DNA of 64,000 nt from Pseudanabaena sp. Chao 1811 (GTDB lineage: Bacteria; Cyanobacteriota; Cyanobacteriia; Pseudanabaenales; Pseudanabaenaceae), in contig NZ_CP101416.1 of NCBI RefSeq assembly GCF_027942295.1, positions 2,520,001 through 2,584,000 on the forward strand, given 5' to 3'. A model generated the notes under the pieces. The model was given only the letters and a program-made list of their open reading frames with translations, had not been told where the DNA came from and did no database searches. A program made the position numbers and the translations under genes. Positions 28,401-38,669 of the stretch are shown here, piece after piece (position 1 is the stretch's first letter; each line of letters begins with the position of its first letter).

Positions 28401-29664
28401 CTTCTGAAATAGATAGCCAATAGGTTTCCCAGATTGGTTTACCAATGACCTCTTCATGCGTCACGCCACCGAAGTCTAGAGCAGTTTGATTTGCTTCTAA
28501 TAAAATTCCATCTGTTGATAGTAAACCAATAAATTGGAAGGTGTTGTCAAAAATTCCTTTAAATCGCAGTTCACTTTCTTTGCGATCGCTAATATCAAAA
28601 GCCGAACCACGAAGCACCTTAGTTTTTCCATCCGTTGCTAAGCCAACAGTGGCATTATCTCGTACCCAAATGACTTTACCTTCACGATTAATAAACCGAT
28701 ATTCACAACAAAAAGGTTCATTCGTTTCTATACTTTTTAGAACCTCTTGCTGAACGCGATCGCGATCTTCAGGATGGACATATTCTGCCCAAGTATTAAA
28801 AAAGCCTGCATCCCATTCTGAAGCTGGTATCCCTAAAAGATCTTGTATCTGGGGGCTGATATAGGCAAATTCTGGACTATTTGTAATCGGTGATACATAG
28901 GACACACTGGGGATTTGCTCCACTAAAGAGCGATATTGCTGAGTCCATCGATATAAAACTGTATAGGCTTGTTCTGCTTCTTCTACCTGTTCTAATATCC
29001 TGTTTTTGTAGTGTTTGCATTGCAAAGAGATTTCTATCTGCATGGCAATATTTTGCAGCATGATTACATCGTCTTGATCCCAGATGTTGTCGTCTCTATT
29101 CTCTAATGCAGAGCATTGATAAACGGTCAAAAATCCCCACAATGGCTGATTAGGATCAAGTTCAGGTAATAAAATTGGTACAAGTAAATAAGCTTTGCCA
29201 GTAAATATTTCTGTTAGGTTTAGATCACATTGTGTGATCCCTGCTGTGTAGTAATCAATAATTTTTGCTATGGCACTTTCCCCTCGTTGATGGTCTTCAA
29301 GTAGTATATTTTCGATTTGAATTTGTGAGCATGGCTCACAAAAATTTGCTTTTGATTCAGCAATGAATCTCCCCTTAACTTCTATCTTCTGATTGATGTC
29401 TATAGAAATGTTATTGAATGATTTGTTCAATTCATAGATAGCAACATGAACAGCATGAAGTGACTTACGTAACTTGGCTGTAATGGTATTTAAAATTTCT
29501 TCTAAATCGTCGGATTGACGTATAAATTGGAGGATTTCTCCATACAGCAACATTCTTTGTCTTACTTTTTCCATTTCTGAATGCAAAGCACTATGATCAA
29601 TATTCGCTGATGGTACTCTGGTGTCTAAATTGTCAGTATTTAATTGGGAAGATGAGTTGCTCAT
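25489..29664 (-). CDS. Multi-sensor hybrid kinase: GAF, four PAS, HisKA, HATPase, two receivers, HPt
   Basis: A 1391-residue cytoplasmic phosphorelay protein. Order: GAF (about 30-225), four PAS domains with PAC tails (about 245-365, 370-490, 495-620, 630-745; each ends in an ISDRK, VSEIKG, ISDRK or ITERK motif), HisKA ([13 protein letters not shown]), HATPase_c ([17 protein letters not shown]), receiver 1, receiver 2 ([23 protein letters not shown]) and HPt (NHSLKGGSG). Receiver 1 has the central IIDRQ aspartate but reads SVNTNS where the acidic pocket should be, so it is probably not phosphorylated. All relay steps could occur in one polypeptide. Confidence 0.92.
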   Translation of the reverse strand: MSNSSSQLNTDNLDTRVPSANIDHSALHSEMEKVRQRMLLYGEILQFIRQSDDLEEILNTITAKLRKSLHAVHVAIYELNKSFNNISIDINQKIEVKGRFIAESKANFCEPCSQIQIENILLEDHQRGESAIAKIIDYYTAGITQCDLNLTEIFTGKAYLLVPILLPELDPNQPLWGFLTVYQCSALENRDDNIWDQDDVIMLQNIAMQIEISLQCKHYKNRILEQVEEAEQAYTVLYRWTQQYRSLVEQIPSVSYVSPITNSPEFAYISPQIQDLLGIPASEWDAGFFNTWAEYVHPEDRDRVQQEVLKSIETNEPFCCEYRFINREGKVIWVRDNATVGLATDGKTKVLRGSAFDISDRKESELRFKGIFDNTFQFIGLLSTDGILLEANQTALDFGGVTHEEVIGKPIWETYWLSISEATQQRMRQSVKQAAQGEFVRYEIDIYGAGNQTTTIDFSLRPLKDESGKVVLLIPEGRDVSEIKGIEKALRKNEAMLAEAQRVAKLGNWEWDILSDEITWSEELFHIFRRDPSLGTPTYDEHLSYFVPEDQQKLNHAVQKAIHQGESYHLELRLAQTDDSYRYIEGIGHAKYGDHGEVVRLYGIAQDISDRKAAEAILRQNKTLSRLTIENASVGIATLDLEGKFLNVNQSFCKIYGYSVSELLNMTAFELTHPDSIDKTLVALQDLVREVATNIRIEKQYIHKNGNVIDAISWVSLMKDEQGKPLQIIANVEDITERKQTEAKLEAARMAEIANQAKSEFLAVMSHELRTPMNAVIGMTGLLLDTDLSPQQQQYVSTIRQGGEVLLSVINNILDFSRIESGHFELEEHPFNLQKCVDEVLNLMTSRIAEKEIELLAMVNLDVPRQIYGDYHRLRQILVNLVSNAIKFTEHGEIVVTVESHLIDQVDQDAKKYEIVFTVRDTGIGIAPDAIAKLFQAFRQADSSINRKYGGTGLGLAICKQLCELMGGQITVESNLGKGSCFHFSILAMEDNSESTASALQIPHEFKGKRILSVNTNSTSQQAIALYTQPWGICLRTVYSADEALQCLSTENFDVVIIDRQLREIDALDLAKNIQDIFPTLSLILLTPANATLESMTTNFASIITKPLSASKLYKACFDLFTSHPPQIASRDHNSAIYASIDASFAKKYPFCILLVEDNPINQQILLLMLEKLGYQASSVGNGLEALQSLQKQSYDLLFMDIQMPVMDGLTTTQNIRQLPNQRPWIIGLSANAFTESRDLALSVGMDDYLTKPLQIEDLVAALQRVTNKSNHNPINMEIVANIEMMIGEQGLSQLIDEYLEHSRLSIAKMKAAIKNSDIVTLEAENHSLKGGSGIFGATYLCGLCKEMQYLCRDILHHNTNVDINKIEDLVLRIENEYNLVAKVFQSNQHK

Positions 29665-29748
29665 ACTTAAAATATGTTCGTAAATTTAGCAACAGGTGTC
29701 CATATGCTGTTTGATGTGAGTAGCCATAGCAACTTTTGACTTAGTATT

Positions 29749-29763
29749 TGATAATCATTTTCA
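29749..29763. promoter_or_regulatory. Fur/Zur-like operator candidate
   Basis: TGATAATCATTTTCA is a 7-1-7 inverted repeat with one mismatch. It matches the general shape of Fur-family operators (cyanobacterial Zur sites are close to TGATAATnATTATCA). It lies 85 bases upstream of the large hybrid kinase start and 313 bases upstream of TldD, in a divergent promoter region (29665-30075) that shows nothing else clear. Confidence 0.3.
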
Positions 29764-30075
29764 TTGTGCTTGTTATACAAAGATTTGGGTAGCTCAATAG
29801 AGTTATAAATAGCGCTAAGGATTGCTAAATATCGAAACGAGGTAAAATATCTACGAGATCAGAAAAAACAATAAAAATTGTTAAAACGCAAAGAATTCCC
29901 ACCCTATACAATCACCTCTTAGTATAACTGATTCCTTGACGTTGCTAGATATCGTGATCTCCTTTAAAACACCAAAAACGAATTAATTCTCAGTTTAGCG
30001 GTGTCAACATAATAAATTTCTTACTTGTTTTGGTACACTTGCAGAAGAGAAGCAAACAGTACCGAGCATCTATAC

Positions 30076-31545
30076 ATGAGAAGCAATCTACTACTGACCA
30101 AAGAACTGCCAAGTCTACAATATTCGCCCGTTGGCGATCGCTTTGATGAAACATGGGAAGCACCGCTCTCGATCCTCTTGGGGCTTGGTCGGGCAGCAGG
30201 GGCAGATTTTGTAGAATTTTTCCTAGAACGTAACAATTACATTAGCTGTCTTGCCGAAGATGACACAATTACGAGCATCTCGCCAAGACTGTCCACAGGC
30301 GCAGGTATTCGTGCTTTTAAAGGTAAAGCTGATTGTTATGTCAGTACTAATGACCTGACTTTTTTGGGGTTAAAGTCGGCTCTGGAACGCGCCCTTTCCA
30401 TACTTGGTTTACAACTTCCTTCTCAAAATTCCATTATCTCCTCAATTCAACTAGAACTTTTTCGTGACTATGCCACGAAAAAAGGTAAAGATTCATGGAT
30501 TAGTCAATGCAGTCCAATGCGGGAAATGGGTGATATCCTCCTTGGTGCTAATCAACTCCTTGCTCAAAAAGGTAAACATATTCAATCAAGGCGATCGGGA
30601 TATTTTCGAGATTGGCAAGAAATCTTGGTCGCCGCAAGCGATGGGACATTTGCTAGAGATATTCGCCTCACGCAATCAGTTGGCTCTAATCTTCTCTGCG
30701 CTGATGGTGCAAATCGTTCATCAATTAACAAGCGTGTTGGTGGTACTAGCGATCCCAGCTATCTCCGCAATTGGAATTATGAACCTGTCATTGATGAAAT
30801 TGCCGAAGCTGCTGGCAAAATGCTCTATGCCGATTATGTTGAGTCGGGTTCCTATCCCATCATTATGGCTAATCAATTCGGTGGCGTAATCTTCCATGAG
30901 GCATGTGGGCATCTCCTTGAAACTACAGGCATTGAAGCAAAAACCACACCCTTTGCAGAAATGAAAGGTCAGAAAATTGCTCACGAAAACCTGACTGCAT
31001 GGGATGAAGGACGCTCTGAGGAAGCCTTTGGCACAATCGATATGGATGACGAAGGAATGCCCACACAGCGAACGCTCTTAATTGAAAATGGAATCCTCAA
31101 AAACTTTATTAGCGATCGCGCAGGGGAATTACGCACAGGGCATCCGCGCACAGGTAGTGGTCGTCGCCAAAGCTATGCCTATGCTGCGGCTAGTCGGATG
31201 CGAAATACCTATATTGATGCAGGTGACTTTTCTCTAGATGATCTATTTGCCTCCGTCGATAAGGGCATCTATTGCAAAAAAATGGGTGGTGGCAGCGTCC
31301 TCCCTACTGGACAATTTAACTTTGCCGTAGACGAAGCCTATTTAATCGAAAATGGCAAAATCACCAAACCACTTAAAGGTGCAACCCTCATTGGCGATGC
31401 CAAAGAAATCATGCAGGAAATTTCTATGAGTTCGCGGGATCTAGAACTTGCCGCAGGGTTTTGTGGTTCTGTGAGTGGCAGTGTGTATGTCACCGTTGGG
31501 CAACCCCATATCAAAGTTGATGCGATTACTGTTGGTGGTCGTTAA
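30076..31545 (+). CDS. tldD: TldD family metalloprotease
   Basis: A 489-residue protein of the TldD/PmbA family, which in partnership with TldE cleaves peptides and processes some modified peptides in the cytoplasm. The metal motif [10 protein letters not shown] (HEACGH at 274-279) marks the catalytic TldD-type subunit. [24 protein letters not shown] and [16 protein letters not shown] near the C-terminus are also family-typical. ATG 30076 is chosen over an in-frame ATG at 30025 because the extra 17 residues are unlike the family. No tldE/pmbA follows; it must be elsewhere or absent. Confidence 0.92.
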   Translation: MRSNLLLTKELPSLQYSPVGDRFDETWEAPLSILLGLGRAAGADFVEFFLERNNYISCLAEDDTITSISPRLSTGAGIRAFKGKADCYVSTNDLTFLGLKSALERALSILGLQLPSQNSIISSIQLELFRDYATKKGKDSWISQCSPMREMGDILLGANQLLAQKGKHIQSRRSGYFRDWQEILVAASDGTFARDIRLTQSVGSNLLCADGANRSSINKRVGGTSDPSYLRNWNYEPVIDEIAEAAGKMLYADYVESGSYPIIMANQFGGVIFHEACGHLLETTGIEAKTTPFAEMKGQKIAHENLTAWDEGRSEEAFGTIDMDDEGMPTQRTLLIENGILKNFISDRAGELRTGHPRTGSGRRQSYAYAAASRMRNTYIDAGDFSLDDLFASVDKGIYCKKMGGGSVLPTGQFNFAVDEAYLIENGKITKPLKGATLIGDAKEIMQEISMSSRDLELAAGFCGSVSGSVYVTVGQPHIKVDAITVGGR

Positions 31546-31554
31546 AACTTGATA

Positions 31555-31592
31555 GTTTTGGAAACCTTTACGAAGCTTAGGTTTCCAAAACT
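31555..31592. terminator. Hairpin after tldD
   Basis: AGTTTTGGAAACC and GGTTTCCAAAACT form a 13-bp perfect stem with a 12-13-base loop, ten bases after the stop codon. The T-run is weak. Confidence 0.6.
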
Positions 31593-31785
31593 TGTTTCAT
31601 TGCTATATTTAAGTTGTTTTTTAGTGTTGTCTAGGGTATGCTCATTGGCTAGTTATATCTAGTTATATATAGTGCCAAGCAATGAGAGGAAATGCAGGCT
31701 TTATCTTCTAAGAACTGATTTGCGACTGCTATATCATAAAAAAACGGATGTATTTGATTAGGCTTTCTAGTAAGGTGATCGGGTC

Positions 31786-34263
31786 GTGCAATCAAATGTA
31801 ATCGATGTTCCTCAATCCAAGATACTAGTTGTTGACGATGATCCAGATATTCGCCATGAGCTAGCCTCTGCGTTAATGGATCATGGCTATATCGCTAAAA
31901 CAGCTAGTGATGGTAGTGAAGCTTTGCTATGCGTGAAATTACATACTCCTGATCTCATCTTGTTAGATGTATCTATGCCACAAATGAGCGGCTATGAAGT
32001 TTGCCGTATTCTTAAAGCAAATACAGATACAGAAGATATCCCGATCATTTTTATTAGTGCTAATGAAAGTATTCAAGACAAACTTCAGGCTTTTGCAAGC
32101 GGTGGGGCTGACTATATTACCAAGCCTCCACAATTAGCGGAGGTATTTGCTCGTGTGCATTTACATTTGTCTTTGAGGCATTTACAAATGCACCTTGCCC
32201 AAAAAAATCATGAGCTTTCCGATGCTGTTTTTGAAAGAGTGGGAATGCTCAGGGATTTGCAGCGTACAAATCTGCTACTCCATGCTCAAAAAGAAGCCTC
32301 GATTGATGGGATCTTTGCGGTTGACGAGCAAGGAAGAATTGCCAGTTTTAACCGTCGCTTTTGTGAAATGTGGGATATTCCCCATGATGTTCTGGTTGGG
32401 GATAATTATGCTGATGATAGTAATGGTTCTCCATTGGGAACATTTTTGATCAAGTCCCATCTACCTGAGGTCTTGGTCAATTTGTTAGAGACGACCTATG
32501 ACGATCCTGACGTGATCAGACGTGGTGAAATCGTTTATGGCGATCGCATTTTTGACTACTACACCAGTCCTGTCAGTTCTAATCAAAATAAGTTTTTTGG
32601 CTTGGTCTGGTGTTTCCGCGATATCACCTCCAAAAAACAAGCGGAATTGAGACAATTGCAACTAATGGAAGATCTCCGTAAAGCGAAGGAAGAAGCAGAA
32701 GAAGCAGTTCGGACTAAAGCAGCATTTTTGGCAATGATGAGTCATGAAATCCGCACCCCTATCAATGGAGTGATTGGGATGACCCAATTGTTAGCAGGAA
32801 CGGATCTAAATCCTGAACAGAATAAATTTGTGCGGACGATTCAGGTAAGTGGTGAAATGCTCCTTTCGGTGATTAATGATATTTTAGATTTTTCCAAAAT
32901 TGAATCAGGTAAATTGGAACTAGACAATGCACCACTAGATGTTAGAGCCGTAGTGCGCGATATCTATGATGTCCAGTTGGTCAAAGCCAAGGAAAAGAAA
33001 CTAAAATTTGAAGTAAGTATGCAGTCTAATGTTCCACCATACATTATTGGTGATGTGACTAGACTGCGACAAATTTTAGCAAATCTAGTTTCTAACGCTC
33101 TCAAGTTTACGGATACAGGGGCTGTGCGTATTAGTGTGAGATTGGCATCTGATCAGATGCCTACCCCTGATCATCCGTTTCAACTTTTGTTTTCGGTTAG
33201 TGATACAGGGATTGGTATAACTGATGAGCAGATGAAGCGTTTATTTCAGCCATTTTCCCAAGCAACGGCTGCGACTTCGCGTAAGTATGGTGGTACTGGC
33301 TTAGGCTTGGTGATTTGTAAAAGTTTGGTAGAAGTAATGGGTGGTAATATCCAAGTTGAAAGTAAAACCGATCAGGGTTCTACTTTTTCATTTACAGTTA
33401 CTACCAGAATAGCTAAGGATGCGCCAAGTTATACGTTGCAGGATGCGATGAATAAATCTGTCTCTTCAGGGCGCATTGGCGATCGCTTACCCCTCAAAAT
33501 CTTGATTGCTGAAGATAATTTAATTAATCAAGAATTAGCGATGGCAATGCTCATTAAGATGGGCTATTATCCCGATGTGGTAGACAATGGCTTAGCAGTA
33601 TTGGAGGCAGTACAAGTCAATCACTACGACTTACTATTGCTAGATGTACAGATGCCAGAAATGAATGGCTTAGAGACTGCAACCTATCTAGTCAATCATT
33701 GGGATGAGCTACATGCGGGGTATGAACGACCCACGATTATTGCGATGACTGCTAGCGCAATGCAGGGCGATCGCGAGATGTGTTTACGTGCAGGCATGGA
33801 TGACTATATCAGTAAGCCAATTATGATGGATTCACTCCAGCGAACTATTGAGAAATGGGCTGTGGGTGGTCAGGTTGATCTAGAGGATACGCTAGGCTCA
33901 GGGGTTGTGGAAAAATCTCATACTTCTTCAGTGATTGATCGTACTGCAATCAAAAATCTTGAGCAAATTAATCCTAATTTAATTGGACGGATGATTCATT
34001 TATTTACCCACGAAGAAGCTCCTGTTCTTTTGCAAAACCTCCGCAAAGCGATCGCCAATAACGATCCTCAAGAGATTAGTTATACGGCGCATACATTGAA
34101 GGGAAGTAGTAATATTTTGGGAGCTAAAGAGCTTGGAAAGCTTTGCCTAGAAGTTGAGCTTAAGGGTAAGCGGGGAGAAAATGTAGGTTTACCAGAATTA
34201 TTAATAGAAATTGAAAAGCAATATCAAGCAGCTTGCCAAGAACTTGCTGAATTAGGAAGTTAG
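31786..34263 (+). CDS. Hybrid kinase: REC, PAS, HisKA, HATPase, REC, HPt
   Basis: An 825-residue soluble phosphorelay protein starting at GTG. N-terminal receiver (about 10-130; VVDDDPDIR, LLDVSMPQMSG, TKPP), coiled segment, PAS (about 160-285), HisKA (MMSHEIRTPINGVIG), HATPase_c (DTGIGIT, GGTGLGLVI), second receiver (IAEDNLINQ, LLDVQMPEMNG, SKPI) and C-terminal HPt (YTAHTLKGSSNILGA). All phospho-acceptor residues are present. It could receive phosphate from one kinase and pass it on through HPt. The GTG is supported by the receiver starting soon after. Confidence 0.92.
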   Translation: MQSNVIDVPQSKILVVDDDPDIRHELASALMDHGYIAKTASDGSEALLCVKLHTPDLILLDVSMPQMSGYEVCRILKANTDTEDIPIIFISANESIQDKLQAFASGGADYITKPPQLAEVFARVHLHLSLRHLQMHLAQKNHELSDAVFERVGMLRDLQRTNLLLHAQKEASIDGIFAVDEQGRIASFNRRFCEMWDIPHDVLVGDNYADDSNGSPLGTFLIKSHLPEVLVNLLETTYDDPDVIRRGEIVYGDRIFDYYTSPVSSNQNKFFGLVWCFRDITSKKQAELRQLQLMEDLRKAKEEAEEAVRTKAAFLAMMSHEIRTPINGVIGMTQLLAGTDLNPEQNKFVRTIQVSGEMLLSVINDILDFSKIESGKLELDNAPLDVRAVVRDIYDVQLVKAKEKKLKFEVSMQSNVPPYIIGDVTRLRQILANLVSNALKFTDTGAVRISVRLASDQMPTPDHPFQLLFSVSDTGIGITDEQMKRLFQPFSQATAATSRKYGGTGLGLVICKSLVEVMGGNIQVESKTDQGSTFSFTVTTRIAKDAPSYTLQDAMNKSVSSGRIGDRLPLKILIAEDNLINQELAMAMLIKMGYYPDVVDNGLAVLEAVQVNHYDLLLLDVQMPEMNGLETATYLVNHWDELHAGYERPTIIAMTASAMQGDREMCLRAGMDDYISKPIMMDSLQRTIEKWAVGGQVDLEDTLGSGVVEKSHTSSVIDRTAIKNLEQINPNLIGRMIHLFTHEEAPVLLQNLRKAIANNDPQEISYTAHTLKGSSNILGAKELGKLCLEVELKGKRGENVGLPELLIEIEKQYQAACQELAELGS

Positions 34264-34307
34264 AATGGAAAAGCCAAGTTTTGCCATTCTAATTTTTACA
34301 ATTTCCT

Positions 34308-34928
34308 ATGCTTTCTATCCAGAACCTTTGCTATCATCCACCTGCCACCCCTGAGGCGATTCTCAAAAATATATCGTTTGAATTACAAGATCGCCAACTT
34401 GGTGTCATGGTTGGTCCTAGTGGTTCTGGCAAAAGTACATTGCTAGAGATTTTGGCAGGATTTGTGGAATGGACTAGTGGCGGCATTTATTGGAAATCCC
34501 AAGAACTCACTCCCGACCACCTCCAGCAAATATGTGGGTTAGTATTCCAGTTTCCAGAGCGGCACTTTTGCGGGAGTACGATTTTAGAAGAATTGCGCCT
34601 TGGCCATATTGATCTTGATGGCGATCGCATTCAGGGGGCTTTGAATGCTGTGGGTTTAAGCCATCTCAATCCTAGTAACTCACCACAATCTCTGAGTGGT
34701 GGACAACAGAGGCGGTTAGCACTGGCTGTGCAGTTAATTCGACAACCAAGTTTGTTATTGCTGGATGAGCCAACCGCAGGTTTAGACTGGTCAATGCGTA
34801 AACAAATATTAGGAATCTTAGAAGATCTCAAAAAAAATTGGACAATTCTTGTCGTCACCCATGAACCCGAAGAACTGGTTTCTATGGCAGATCAAACATG
34901 GGCGATCGCCCATGGAGAAATAGCTTAA
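34308..34928 (+). CDS. ABC transporter ATP-binding protein
   Basis: A 206-residue nucleotide-binding subunit with Walker A GPSGSGKS (about 37-44), Q-loop VFQFPERHF, signature LSGGQQRR, Walker B LLLLDEPTAGLD and the switch His in VTHEPEE. The PERHF after the Q-loop glutamine resembles CbiO/EcfA subunits of ECF-type transporters. No permease or substrate-binding gene is adjacent, so transported substrate and partner are unknown. It is shorter than most such subunits (usually 220-280 residues). Confidence 0.88.
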   Translation: MLSIQNLCYHPPATPEAILKNISFELQDRQLGVMVGPSGSGKSTLLEILAGFVEWTSGGIYWKSQELTPDHLQQICGLVFQFPERHFCGSTILEELRLGHIDLDGDRIQGALNAVGLSHLNPSNSPQSLSGGQQRRLALAVQLIRQPSLLLLDEPTAGLDWSMRKQILGILEDLKKNWTILVVTHEPEELVSMADQTWAIAHGEIA

Positions 34929-35062
34929 TTTTTATTGAATGTTCTTCAAACCCTTAATTGGTAATACTCTTAATCAAAACGTTAGTTTTTACTTGAGTGC
35001 AAAGTGCTAAAAGATTGACGTTTGCTATACACTATTGGCAGATAGTAACTAGATATTTCACT

Positions 35063-35527
35063 ATGACCTTCACAACAGAATCGCCAATATCTCCTGTAGA
35101 AGCAGAATCTAGTTTTGCACCAGAGCCTAGTCACATTGTGCAAACCATCCAAACTGTTATTGCTAGTATGGATGCTGACAACTCTGCGCTTGAAAACCAG
35201 ACAGAGGATACGTGGAAATTCCAATATGGCACTGTAGAGGTAGTTGTCAACATTACTGGAACTGAACCGAATGATACCTTTACTGTCTTTGCAACGGTAC
35301 TAAATGCACCTTTCAAAGACGAAGCTAAGTTAACACGCTGGCTATTGGAAAAAAATGCTACGGATACTTTTGAGGCTCGTTATGCTATTCAAAATGATCA
35401 AGTGTTGGTCTTGGCTGCACGCTCTGTTGAAGATCTTTCCCCTGCGGAGATCTCACGTATCATCACCATTGTGGCAGCGATCGCCGATGATAACGATGAG
35501 TTTTTAAAAGAAAACTTTAGTGCTTAA
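35063..35527 (+). CDS. YbjN-like domain protein
   Basis: A 154-residue soluble protein. After an acidic, Ser/Glu-rich start (MTFTTESPISPVEAESSF) comes a region with alternating strands and helices, WKFQYGTVEVVVNITG, FTVFATVLNAPF, LTRWLLEKNATDTFEARYAI, then VLVLAARSVEDLSPAEISRI. This fits the YbjN/type III secretion chaperone-like fold widespread in cyanobacteria, of unknown function. ATG 35063 is chosen; the in-frame extension to 34997 adds 22 residues of unlike composition. Confidence 0.65.
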   Translation: MTFTTESPISPVEAESSFAPEPSHIVQTIQTVIASMDADNSALENQTEDTWKFQYGTVEVVVNITGTEPNDTFTVFATVLNAPFKDEAKLTRWLLEKNATDTFEARYAIQNDQVLVLAARSVEDLSPAEISRIITIVAAIADDNDEFLKENFSA

Positions 35528-35605
35528 ACGCATTTCAGCCTAGAAATTACCTGATGGTAGATGTCCTTTGTTAAAAGCAAAGGACATCTGCTGTAGTAGA
35601 AATAT

Positions 35606-36304
35606 ATGAATAAATTATGGCAGCTTATCCCTTATTCTGAGACATCGGGAAAGCTGCATATGGAATTGGATAATTCTTTACTAGAGCGCCATAGTCAAGA
35701 TCCGCAATTTCCATCAGTCTTAAGGTTTTATCATTGGAACCCATCCGCAATTTCGCTTGGATTTCATCAAAAGCAATATCCTGATTGTTGGAATGCGACC
35801 GCTCAGCACCACTATCTCGATATTGTGCGCCGTCCCAGTGGGGGGAGAGCCGTGTTACATCATGGCGATCTTACCTATGCTGTAATTACCAACGTTGCAG
35901 TAGATGGTAAAAGGCGATCGCACCGTGAAATTTATGAATATATTTGCGAATTTTTGATCCAAGGCTTTGACAAATTGGGGATTTCACTCACCTATGGACA
36001 ATCAGGACGGGGGTATATTCACAATCCCAGTTGTTTTTCTACAGCAACTAATGCTGATTTAGTAATTTCTGATGGCAGAAAACTGATTGGTAGTGCTCAA
36101 GTCTATCGTCGTGACTCAGTTTTACAACATGGCTCCATTGCGATCGCCCCTGATCATCGCTTACTAACAGAGCTATTTCAAGCAGAAGTTCCGATCGTGG
36201 GTTGCGCCGAAATATTACAAAAACCCTATGAAGACTTAACTACAGAATTAATTAAAGTTTTAACGGAGTCGGCGAGGCAACACTTTCAGGCGGAGTTCTT
36301 GTAA
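35606..36304 (+). CDS. Lipoate-protein ligase A family protein
   Basis: A 232-residue member of the BPL/LplA/LipB family that transfers lipoyl or octanoyl groups to lysines of dehydrogenase subunits and GcvH. The family motif [19 protein letters not shown] (about 75-93) holds the RRxxGGxxV-H core, and the active lysine is in GRKLIGSAQ. The length suits LplA or LipM-like octanoyltransferases, and the two cannot be told apart here. Its 3' end overlaps the convergent pseudouridine synthase gene by 45 bases. Confidence 0.88.
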   Translation: MNKLWQLIPYSETSGKLHMELDNSLLERHSQDPQFPSVLRFYHWNPSAISLGFHQKQYPDCWNATAQHHYLDIVRRPSGGRAVLHHGDLTYAVITNVAVDGKRRSHREIYEYICEFLIQGFDKLGISLTYGQSGRGYIHNPSCFSTATNADLVISDGRKLIGSAQVYRRDSVLQHGSIAIAPDHRLLTELFQAEVPIVGCAEILQKPYEDLTTELIKVLTESARQHFQAEFL

Positions 36305-36883
36305 TTCTTGTTCAGTCAAGCTACGCCATTCTCCTACATTTAAATTATCTAAGCGTAAATGCGCGATCGCAACACGTACCAGTCGCAACGTCGGGAAACC
36401 CACGGCAGCCGTCATCTTGCGCACCTGACGATTTTTCCCTTCCGTTAGAGTTAACTCAATCCATGCTGTAGGAATGCTTGCACGAAAGCGAATGGGGGGA
36501 TTACGTGGTGGTAATTCTGGCTCAGCGTCTAATAATTTGGCGATCGCAGGCTTAGTCCGATACCCTTGGATTAGTACACCATCCCGCAATTGCTGCAATG
36601 CCTCTTCCGTGGGAATTTTTTCCACTTGTACCCAATAAGTTCTTGTATGTTCAAATTGCGGGTCGATTAAGCGATGCTTTAACTGTCCATCATTGGTTAA
36701 GAGCAGCAAGCCTTCGCTATCAAAATCCAATCGCCCAACGGAATAAACCTCAGGGATATCAATATATTCTTTTAAGGTAGGACGAGGTGATGCACTGTCA
36801 TCCGTAAACTGGCAGAGCACACCATAGGGCTTATAGAAAAGAATATATTTAGAAAGATATTGGCGATCGCGCATAAGTTTCAT
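36260..36883 (-). CDS. RsuA/RluE-family rRNA pseudouridine synthase
   Basis: A 207-residue enzyme that converts uridine to pseudouridine in ribosomal RNA. The catalytic motif is [16 protein letters not shown] (50-65; Asp53), with the C-terminal [12 protein letters not shown] (binding region) typical of the RsuA branch. There is no N-terminal S4 domain, and the short length is like RluE, which acts on 23S rRNA. Its ATG overlaps the stop of the upstream hybrid kinase (ATGA), and its 3' end overlaps the lipoate-ligase gene on the other strand. Confidence 0.92.
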   Translation of the reverse strand: MKLMRDRQYLSKYILFYKPYGVLCQFTDDSASPRPTLKEYIDIPEVYSVGRLDFDSEGLLLLTNDGQLKHRLIDPQFEHTRTYWVQVEKIPTEEALQQLRDGVLIQGYRTKPAIAKLLDAEPELPPRNPPIRFRASIPTAWIELTLTEGKNRQVRKMTAAVGFPTLRLVRVAIAHLRLDNLNVGEWRSLTEQELQELRLKVLPRRLR

Positions 36884-38607
36884 GCATTTAAACGCTGCTG
36901 AATAGAATTAAGAAGTTGCTTGATCTTAATGGGTTTAACTAGATAATCACTGACTCCTGCTGCCAAATAGCGATCGCGATCAACCACATCTCCCGAATCT
37001 GACATGGCAATAATAGGGATATCTTTAGTAATAGACTCTATCTGAATTTGACTAATACCATCCCAAGCAGACATTCCTGAAAGTTGGACATCAATAACTA
37101 TCAAATCAGGTGGGGATAAATGAACATGCTCGATCGCTTGTTGCCAAGATATTGCCCATAGTAGACGATAGCTCTTAGCTTCTAAATAGCTAAAAAAGGT
37201 ATTCATGGTTGCATTATTTTCCCCTATTAACAGAACTAAAGGCAAGCGAGAGGCGGCGGGGGCGCTAATTTGACTTTCTATGGCTTTGTGAGATCTTGAT
37301 TGCTGAGGATCGAGAATATTTTTGGAATTAGGGCATAGCGTACAAGCACTTAGAGGTAAATCAATATTAAAACAGCTTCCCTGATCTACTGTACTCACTA
37401 CACTTACATTACCGCCATGTAGTTCTACTACCTGCTTCACAAATACCAACCCTAATCCAGTGCCTTGATATTTACGATTGAAATCACTATCTATTTGGAC
37501 AAAGGGCTGAAATAACTTGTTGATATTCTCTGGGGAAATACCAATCCCTGTGTCTATTATGGCAATTCGCACAAATCCATCTAGAAGCGAGTTTTGATGT
37601 GATGAATCTGGAGTAAATTGAGTGATTTCTAGGGTAATGCTGCCTCCCACTGGTGTAAATTTAATTGCATTGGTCAGTAAATGAACTAAAACCTGCTTAA
37701 TCCGAACTTCATCTAAATGTATATCGGGTAGATGAGAGGGAAATATAGATATGCTTTGGAGGCGTTTTTGTAATATCTTGAGATTAACTAAACTAAGACT
37801 AGATTCGCAAACTTTTCTAATTGAAGTGCTTTTGCAATTCAATTTGAGTTCTCCTGCTTCAATCTTGGAGATATCAAGAATATCATTAATTAATTCTAGT
37901 AAATGATAGCCGCTCTTATCAATGGTATCTAAGGCTTGCATTTGCTGATTATTAATTGTACCTAAAGCTCCATTCTTTAGCCCTTCTGCCATGCCTAAAA
38001 TAGAATTTAGAGGCGTACGAAGTTCATGACTCATATTTGCTAAAAATGAATCCTTAAGTCTTGTGACTTGAGTTAATTGCAGGTTAACTAGGGTTAATTT
38101 TTCATTTTGTTGGCGTATTTGTTCATCGGCTTGTTGTAAATCAATTAACTTCTGTTCAAGCTGTGCCGCTATATTTTGTTGTTTAATTACCTCTTGCTCT
38201 AAATTTCTTGATAATTCTCTAACTTGCAGATGCGTTTTAATACGCCTGACCAACTCTCTTTCATTAAATGGCTTCGTAATGTAGTCTACTGCTCCAACCT
38301 CAAACCCTCTGATTTTACTATCTACATCCGTTGATGCAGTCATAAAAATCACAGGTATTTGACTAGTTTGATCATTATTCTTGATCCTGCTACATACTTG
38401 GAATCCATCCAGTTTAGGCATATACACATCTAACAGGATTAGATCAGGTAATTTTCGAGATATCAATGTTAGAGCGCGTTCTCCATTATTTGCGATCGAT
38501 ATGTCATATCCTTCATTATTAAGAATTTCTGCAATAATATTCAGATTTGCCTGTTCATCATCAACTATCAGAACTAAAGCTTTTTCACTAGGTGACTGAG
38601 ATAACAT
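36880..38607 (-). CDS. Hybrid kinase: REC, HisKA, HATPase, REC
   Basis: A 575-residue soluble signalling protein. Receiver 1 (about 10-130; [28 protein letters not shown]), coiled coil (130-190), HisKA ([15 protein letters not shown]), HATPase_c ([17 protein letters not shown]) and a C-terminal receiver-like domain ([31 protein letters not shown]). The second receiver lacks the double-acid pocket (IGENN for EDD), although its central Asp remains. It is transcribed after the MITE-broken kinase, 62 bases downstream, so insertion there may have affected its expression too. Confidence 0.9.
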   Translation of the reverse strand: MLSQSPSEKALVLIVDDEQANLNIIAEILNNEGYDISIANNGERALTLISRKLPDLILLDVYMPKLDGFQVCSRIKNNDQTSQIPVIFMTASTDVDSKIRGFEVGAVDYITKPFNERELVRRIKTHLQVRELSRNLEQEVIKQQNIAAQLEQKLIDLQQADEQIRQQNEKLTLVNLQLTQVTRLKDSFLANMSHELRTPLNSILGMAEGLKNGALGTINNQQMQALDTIDKSGYHLLELINDILDISKIEAGELKLNCKSTSIRKVCESSLSLVNLKILQKRLQSISIFPSHLPDIHLDEVRIKQVLVHLLTNAIKFTPVGGSITLEITQFTPDSSHQNSLLDGFVRIAIIDTGIGISPENINKLFQPFVQIDSDFNRKYQGTGLGLVFVKQVVELHGGNVSVVSTVDQGSCFNIDLPLSACTLCPNSKNILDPQQSRSHKAIESQISAPAASRLPLVLLIGENNATMNTFFSYLEAKSYRLLWAISWQQAIEHVHLSPPDLIVIDVQLSGMSAWDGISQIQIESITKDIPIIAMSDSGDVVDRDRYLAAGVSDYLVKPIKIKQLLNSIQQRLNA

Positions 38608-38669
38608 TTGCCTTCCTCCCGCCTAATACTTAGTTTTGTTTTTAACCCTTTATTGTCTTGATGTTAGAC

